A stretch of 5,202 nucleotides of DNA from an uncultured Clostridia bacterium (GTDB lineage Bacteria; Bacillota; Clostridia; Christensenellales; UBA3700): positions 1 through 5,202 of the forward strand of contig CAMWSW010000091.1 in assembly GCA_947176975.1 (NCBI GenBank), in the 5' to 3' direction. The position numbers and the translations under genes are program-made. The first letter of the stretch is position 1. Every line of letters begins with the position of its first letter. Below the pieces are notes generated by a model. It was not told the origin of the DNA and searched no databases. It saw only the letters and a program-made list of their open reading frames with translations. Shown here piece after piece: positions 3,401 to 5,202 of this stretch.

Positions 3401-5202
3401 TTACGAGACTGACAGTACAGGCAAGATTTTGGACGGCGCAACTCCGATAACTTCACTTGATGACATAGAGTATTCCGCGCTTATGCCCAAGTATTACAAG
3501 GCGTTGCCAAAACTTATAGATTCAACGAGTTATCAATTTAACGGCGTTGTGATAGAAGACGACTTGTATTCTCCGTTCTTTATTATAGGCGGAGGCGCAA
3601 GCCAAATTAGCGTATCTATTGCGTCCAACAAGATTGAGTACAACGGCAAACCCAGAAGCGTCAAACTTGTGATAAGCGGTAGCGGAGCTACGCTCAGCGA
3701 CTTTGAACTCACTTATTACAAAGGCGAATTAGTGACGGACGAAAACAAATTGAGTGGCGCGCCGACTGACAAGGGGAGTTATTTGGTAGTCATCACTTCC
3801 AAAAAGGACAGCGTTGTGTTGAGCGGACCTACGCAATATGAATTTGAGATAATTTCCGCGACAATCAATAAGAATTGGAATAAGAATGCAAAACCTTACG
3901 TCTTGTATTTAAAATACGGACAGATAGACGGTATAGAATATGAGATGATTGACTCTTACGGCACTTCAGTTGAATTTAACAATCTTGCCGCAGGCAATAA
4001 GTATAAGATAAAAGCTAGGATAAAAGATAATATGCAAGGCAATTATTCGTTTACCGACGGCACGTACGAGACGGATTGGGAAGAGTTTGAGTTGAGACCG
4101 GAGGATATGGCGTATATTCAAGATCCAAACGACCCAAATAATACGCATTATCCCCAAGACGAAAACAATGAGCCAAACCTGCCTGACGATAATCCGCCTA
4201 GCGGAGTGCCGAGTGGCGAACCGAGCGGAAACGAACCGGGCGGGGACGGCAACGGCGGATTTGGCTCGCTTGAAGATATACTTAAAAATCTTGGCGATAT
4301 ACCGCTTTGGCAGTTGATAACGAGTGTGATAAGCATAATATTGATTATCGTATTCTTATCCAAGGCTGCAAGCTACGAGAGTAAGCGCAAGAAGTTCAAC
4401 AAGAAAGCGGATAAGTTTGACAAAGTGTACGCAGGCGTTTTCCTTGGTTTGGCAATGGCAGGTTGGACGGCAATTGCGTGTACGCTTATTGGCTTGGCCG
4501 TAGCAAGTCTTGTAATAATGATTATTGCCAGGAGCAGATGCAATAAGGCAGAAGAGAACTACGAAGAATGTCTTGAAGAGTACCAACGCAACAAAGCCGA
4601 TGCCGAAGAGCGCAAACGCGACGAAAATATGCGTATGATGCTTATGGGTATGATGGGTGGCAACAACGGACAGCAAGGTTTTGCGTATGCGGGTCAACCA
4701 CCGATAGGATTGGAAGATATGCGCGGTATGATAAACGACGCAGTTGCGAATATGTTGCCGGGCGTTCAGCAATACTTACCGCAACAAGCGTCTACCAATG
4801 ACGAACTCATGGAAAAACTTCTTGACAAAACGTCAAAGAACGAAGAGACAATTCAAAAACTCTTGACGAAGATTGCAGAACAGCCTACCGAAAAAGTCGT
4901 TGAGAAGGTCATTGCTCGCGAAGTAGCCAGCGCAACTGCCAACGACGAAACGATAAAGAGAATACTCGACAGCCAAAATCAGTTTGTAGAGCGTTCGCAA
5001 AAGCAAGACGAGACCATTAGACAGCTTATGGAAAAAATAGTAGAACTATCTGCAAATCAAAAGACAGAGCCTCAAGTCGTTGAAAAGATAGTGGAAAAAG
5101 TCGTCGAAGTTCCCGTAGAGAAAATAGTCGAGAAGGAAGTCGTCAAGGAAGTACCCGTAGAGGTAGAGAAGATAGTCGAGAAGGAAGTCAAGGTAGAAGT
5201 CC
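333..5202 (+). CDS. Giant secreted, membrane-anchored multidomain surface protein (3' end outside window)
   Basis: I cannot assign a biochemical function. The frame is open for 1623 codons with no stop, so the C-terminus is missing. Visible order: signal sequence (residues 1-40), a short spacer, a DUF6273-like Trp/Tyr-rich domain (about 113-400), beta-rich Ig-like modules (about 401-1254), a Pro/Gly/Asn stalk (1255-1312), hydrophobic blocks at 1325-1342 and 1366-1399, and a charged cytoplasmic tail with Met-rich, coiled-coil and Val-Glu-Lys repeat parts (1400 onward). No LPXTG sorting signal, SLH domain or lipobox is seen in the part present, so anchoring is by the membrane segments. The most likely role is an adhesin or envelope-spanning structural protein, by inference from the architecture. 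The start is supported by the Shine-Dalgarno site, an upstream in-frame stop and the signal peptide. Expression may depend on the promoter lying between inverted repeats. The gene is less A/T-rich than its leader, and no frameshift or internal stop was seen. Confidence 0.93.
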   Translation, partial: MKLFRQRVKYLFALSCIMLLLCALVCVAPLSFDGNNIAQSAVITSSDADTISTDILLSDYKTRVDGKVFNGDVLEQIYQKVAGKTSISDVKTVAGDTTLNNGSATAPTKMQSGLTQKQIRDNYNNGKNIIVKIDGREWIVTSLTSDSGGDAVLTLWAKEGVESCRWFENFNFEGRLYGSSYTRARLLNGTAYDGSKIKYMSASSVTDLVEYTRDPIDANAAPYQLSSFTLPTTVNGGKVDRSNGSITDFLVQPKDIAYQSYQRASQSLAQSGDGWIWYNCLNESYKTDVTGFYTDASVGHYQNYAQYGDWKNDYIWLPSLTELGSCDYVGATGSGKAFPGLWDTDNATRGSSNYYWIRTANYQYDTTNVYYNHPNGMFTWSQINGYEYLLLRPAMHLNLSKADAASVKELDPKDFSVDYDTVKKDVTSANWYNDKYKEFVTFSYFDKSGTTSVTPIDADEYTVKMNIKSQYQDSVKWKDGTTGTKNIKMTINPIKISCTFKPNDDPPTATAVGLLASQQNLADTLLKIKYRIDDDTGLEVEKPTQVGDYVMFVAVDKTVSKNYVLDKPYEEPINITKQLKSLPIFNESWYTYNADPNGQVYTISYNKDEMEVVKANPDDTSFDFDGNYTITVYDAGVYDKSLKVILKNKYNASDNSGLNIWSNTGNSDDQYLVFEMYKLNRTFEIQASGSVQTSGPVVIKGELGTNPSITVRYGQQRPLNNDEITYVIKATKGNITEILKTVTVKSKSPSSEKVELDISKLKAQGDWTLSIEEDVNNLNPNYNVMPLTTSVTLVLSRADNSQIIWCMYEGGEEIYSMDVKVGEKTETFDRTMTYSGDEFMFEVITPDGYSVDTSYGNGFTAGYKDNKFTNAGTYTTQVAIKKNGGTTEVYSLTWTIDKAYFDLSGVNWKDGGEVEYTGNDIEMVLEGLPAGLEATYGGNKKGSSVGNQGEVRVDSFALTGNAVGNYDIPDTSEWKINWQIIPAKISAGKPSDWGSLTYSRDGYSFDYYKLKDPKAEGVVEYEYYETDSTGKILDGATPITSLDDIEYSALMPKYYKALPKLIDSTSYQFNGVVIEDDLYSPFFIIGGGASQISVSIASNKIEYNGKPRSVKLVISGSGATLSDFELTYYKGELVTDENKLSGAPTDKGSYLVVITSKKDSVVLSGPTQYEFEIISATINKNWNKNAKPYVLYLKYGQIDGIEYEMIDSYGTSVEFNNLAAGNKYKIKARIKDNMQGNYSFTDGTYETDWEEFELRPEDMAYIQDPNDPNNTHYPQDENNEPNLPDDNPPSGVPSGEPSGNEPGGDGNGGFGSLEDILKNLGDIPLWQLITSVISIILIIVFLSKAASYESKRKKFNKKADKFDKVYAGVFLGLAMAGWTAIACTLIGLAVASLVIMIIARSRCNKAEENYEECLEEYQRNKADAEERKRDENMRMMLMGMMGGNNGQQGFAYAGQPPIGLEDMRGMINDAVANMLPGVQQYLPQQASTNDELMEKLLDKTSKNEETIQKLLTKIAEQPTEKVVEKVIAREVASATANDETIKRILDSQNQFVERSQKQDETIRQLMEKIVELSANQKTEPQVVEKIVEKVVEVPVEKIVEKEVVKEVPVEVEKIVEKEVKVEV
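669..1532 (+). other. DUF6273-like extracellular domain (residues ~113-400)
   Basis: The domain opens with a short beta entry (NIIVKIDGREWIV, 128-140) and has YGSSYTRARLLNG at 177-189, like the Y..S..R..LN step of DUF6273. It continues with WIWYNCLNE (275-283), the 'IWLPSLTELG' element (315-324), YYWIRTAN (354-361) and the closing LLLRPAMHLNL (389-399), where family members usually show a VRPA.W/LNL ending. These domains are common near the N-terminus of clostridial extracellular proteins and are thought to resemble the formylglycine-generating-enzyme/C-type-lectin-like fold; no activity is established. Three cysteines (164, 280, 326) could allow one disulfide. At about 290 residues it is longer than a typical copy, with extra sequence between about 195 and 270. 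The assignment is by recalled pattern, not by a profile search. Confidence 0.55.
1533..2735 (+). other. Beta-rich Ig-like modules, poorly conserved part (residues ~401-801)
   Basis: This stretch alternates short hydrophobic strands with Asp/Asn/Lys/Gly turns, the texture of bacterial Ig-like repeats. Recognisable module ends include YTVKMNIKSQY at 461-471, a GDYVMFVAVDKT segment before residue 570, and YTITVYDAG. I could not align these into a clean repeat unit and found no catalytic motif or metal-binding signature. The likely role is a spacer arm or binding surface outside the membrane. A small in-frame duplication lies near its middle. Confidence 0.5.
2388..2423 (+). repeat. In-frame 18-bp tandem duplication
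   Basis: CAAGCTAGCGGATCAGTT (2388-2405) is followed directly by CAAACTAGCGGACCAGTT (2406-2423). The copies differ at two bases and encode QASGSV then QTSGPV (residues 686-697). It falls in a loop between two beta-rich segments and keeps the reading frame, so it probably reflects a fairly recent slippage event that lengthens a linker. Confidence 0.85.
2736..3857 (+). other. Tandem MBG/YDG-type Ig-like repeats (residues ~802-1175)
   Basis: Four modules share a Y-x-G/R strand motif near their start: TYSGDE (Tyr834), EYTGND (Tyr916), TYSRDG (Tyr998) and EYNGKP (Tyr1103), spaced 82, 82 and 105 residues. Module ends are like NAGTYTTQVAI and KGSYLVVITS, followed by a linker such as IDKAYFDLS or IPAKISAG. 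Tyr-x-Gly followed later by a G-x-Y beta strand is the hallmark of the MBG/YDG and related extracellular Ig-like repeats. These form rod-like spacers in surface proteins and are not enzymes. Module borders are approximate. Confidence 0.6.
3858..4094 (+). other. Membrane-proximal beta module, FN3-like (residues ~1176-1254)
   Basis: The segment has a strand LYLKYG (1191-1196), GIEYEMIDSYG (1200-1210), then LAAGNKYKIKARIKD (1218 onward) and a final strand ending EEFEL at 1254. The 'L.aG.kYkikaRikD' pattern resembles the E-F region of fibronectin type III-like modules. It is the last folded unit before the stalk. The FN3 label is tentative; another Ig-like fold is equally possible. Confidence 0.4.
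4095..4268 (+). other. Pro/Gly/Asn/Asp-rich stalk (residues 1255-1312)
   Basis: This is a low-complexity, hydrophilic and acidic linker with DPNDPNN, PNLPDDNPP and three consecutive PSG tetrapeptides (PSGV, PSGE, PSGN; 12-bp units at 4197-4208, 4209-4220 and 4221-4232), ending in a Gly-rich run. Such linkers sit between extracellular modules and the membrane or cell wall in Gram-positive surface proteins and probably cross the peptidoglycan. The local G+C is visibly higher than in the flanking coding sequence. Confidence 0.7.
4305..4529 (+). other. Membrane anchor: one helix plus a long hydrophobic block (residues 1325-1399)
   Basis: Residues 1325-1342 (LWQLITSV... to VFL) form a clear transmembrane helix. 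A polar loop follows with about ten Lys/Arg between 1344 and 1364. A second hydrophobic block of about 34 residues (1366-1399, Tyr-Ala-Gly-Val to Ile-Ile-Ala) has Gly and Trp near its middle (Gly1377, Trp1378), and then comes RSRCNK. The block is too long for one ordinary helix. With basic flanks on both sides, a hairpin of two short helices fits best and would leave the C-terminal tail in the cytoplasm. Confidence 0.75.
4530..5066 (+). other. Cytoplasmic coiled-coil-like region with Met-rich patch (residues 1400-1578)
   Basis: Residues 1400-1432 are highly charged (AEENYEECLEEYQRNKADAEERKRDE) and probably helical. A Met-rich patch, MRMMLMGMMGG at 1433-1443, follows, then a Gln/Gly/Pro-containing link with DMRGMINDAVANMLPG (1462-1477). 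After that, four related 11-15-residue units recur: NDELMEKLLDK (1489), NEETIQKLLTKIAEQ (1503), NDETIKRILDSQNQ (1537) and QDETIRQLMEKIVEL (1558). These look amphipathic, with Ile/Leu at heptad-like spacing, and suggest oligomerisation or binding of a cytoplasmic partner. The partner is unknown. Confidence 0.6.
5076..5202 (+). repeat. Val-Glu-Lys repeat tail, cut by the window end (residues 1582-1623)
   Basis: The protein reads VVEKIVEKVVEVPVEKIVEK and continues in the same style to the last base, built from V-E-K, E-V-P-V-E and E-K-E-V units. At the DNA level an 18-bp unit starting ATAGTCGAGAAGG recurs exactly at 5124-5141 and 5172-5189, inside a longer imperfect unit of about 42-48 bp that starts with CCCGTAGAG (5112 and 5154). 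Similar charged Val/Glu/Lys/Pro repeats serve as extended spacers or charged helical stalks. The true length of the array is not visible. Confidence 0.8.

Noticed and set aside
4148..4363. 71-residue minus-strand frame with a Pro/Ser/Gly-rich stretch
   Set aside because: The low-complexity stretch is the antisense image of the PSG/Gly-rich stalk in the real gene.
4356..4772. 138-residue open frame on the minus strand
   Set aside because: It lies fully antisense to the membrane and coiled-coil part of the long gene, has no clear ribosome binding site, and its His/Cys/Phe-rich composition is what antisense reading of this coding sequence yields.
5076..5202. CRISPR-like repeat array
   Set aside because: The repeats are in-frame coding units without unique spacers and follow the Val-Glu-Lys protein pattern.

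Overview
The window is an A/T-rich leader of about 330 bases followed by a single very long open reading frame. The frame starts at base 333 on the + strand and is still open at the last base (1623 complete codons, no stop). Everything after base 333 is one gene. The other open frames in this stretch, on both strands, are short and are best read as shadows of it.

The product is a giant secreted and membrane-anchored protein. In order it has an N-terminal signal sequence, a Trp/Tyr-rich domain resembling the DUF6273 type found on clostridial surface proteins, roughly 850 residues of beta-rich Ig-like modules (some of the MBG/YDG kind), and a Pro/Gly/Asn/Asp stalk. After these come two hydrophobic blocks separated by a Lys/Arg-rich loop, and then a charged cytoplasmic region with a Met-rich patch, coiled-coil-like repeats and a Val-Glu-Lys repeat tail that runs off the window. 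From memory, this architecture (in particular the 'IPLWQ' membrane entry and the 'VEKIVEKEV' tail) is typical of uncultured gut Clostridia related to Christensenellales. That taxonomic placement is an inference and was not tested by any search.

The leader is more structured than it first looks. Bases 78-106 carry a REP-like palindromic element of a dispersed-repeat type. Bases 155-184 and 252-281 form a near-perfect 30-bp inverted repeat (29 of 30). A sigma-70-type promoter pointing at the gene (TTGCAA, 17 bp, TATAAT; 193-221) lies in the 67-bp segment between the arms. A promoter bracketed by inverted repeats just upstream of a surface-protein gene is the layout of an invertible promoter (phase-variation switch). 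A small MITE-like insertion that brought in a promoter is the main alternative. A good Shine-Dalgarno sequence (GAGGTG, 324-329) precedes the ATG.

Read together, the window suggests a possibly phase-variable giant envelope protein with a long extracellular arm, a membrane anchor and a large cytoplasmic coiled-coil tail. Its ligand and function cannot be read from the sequence.
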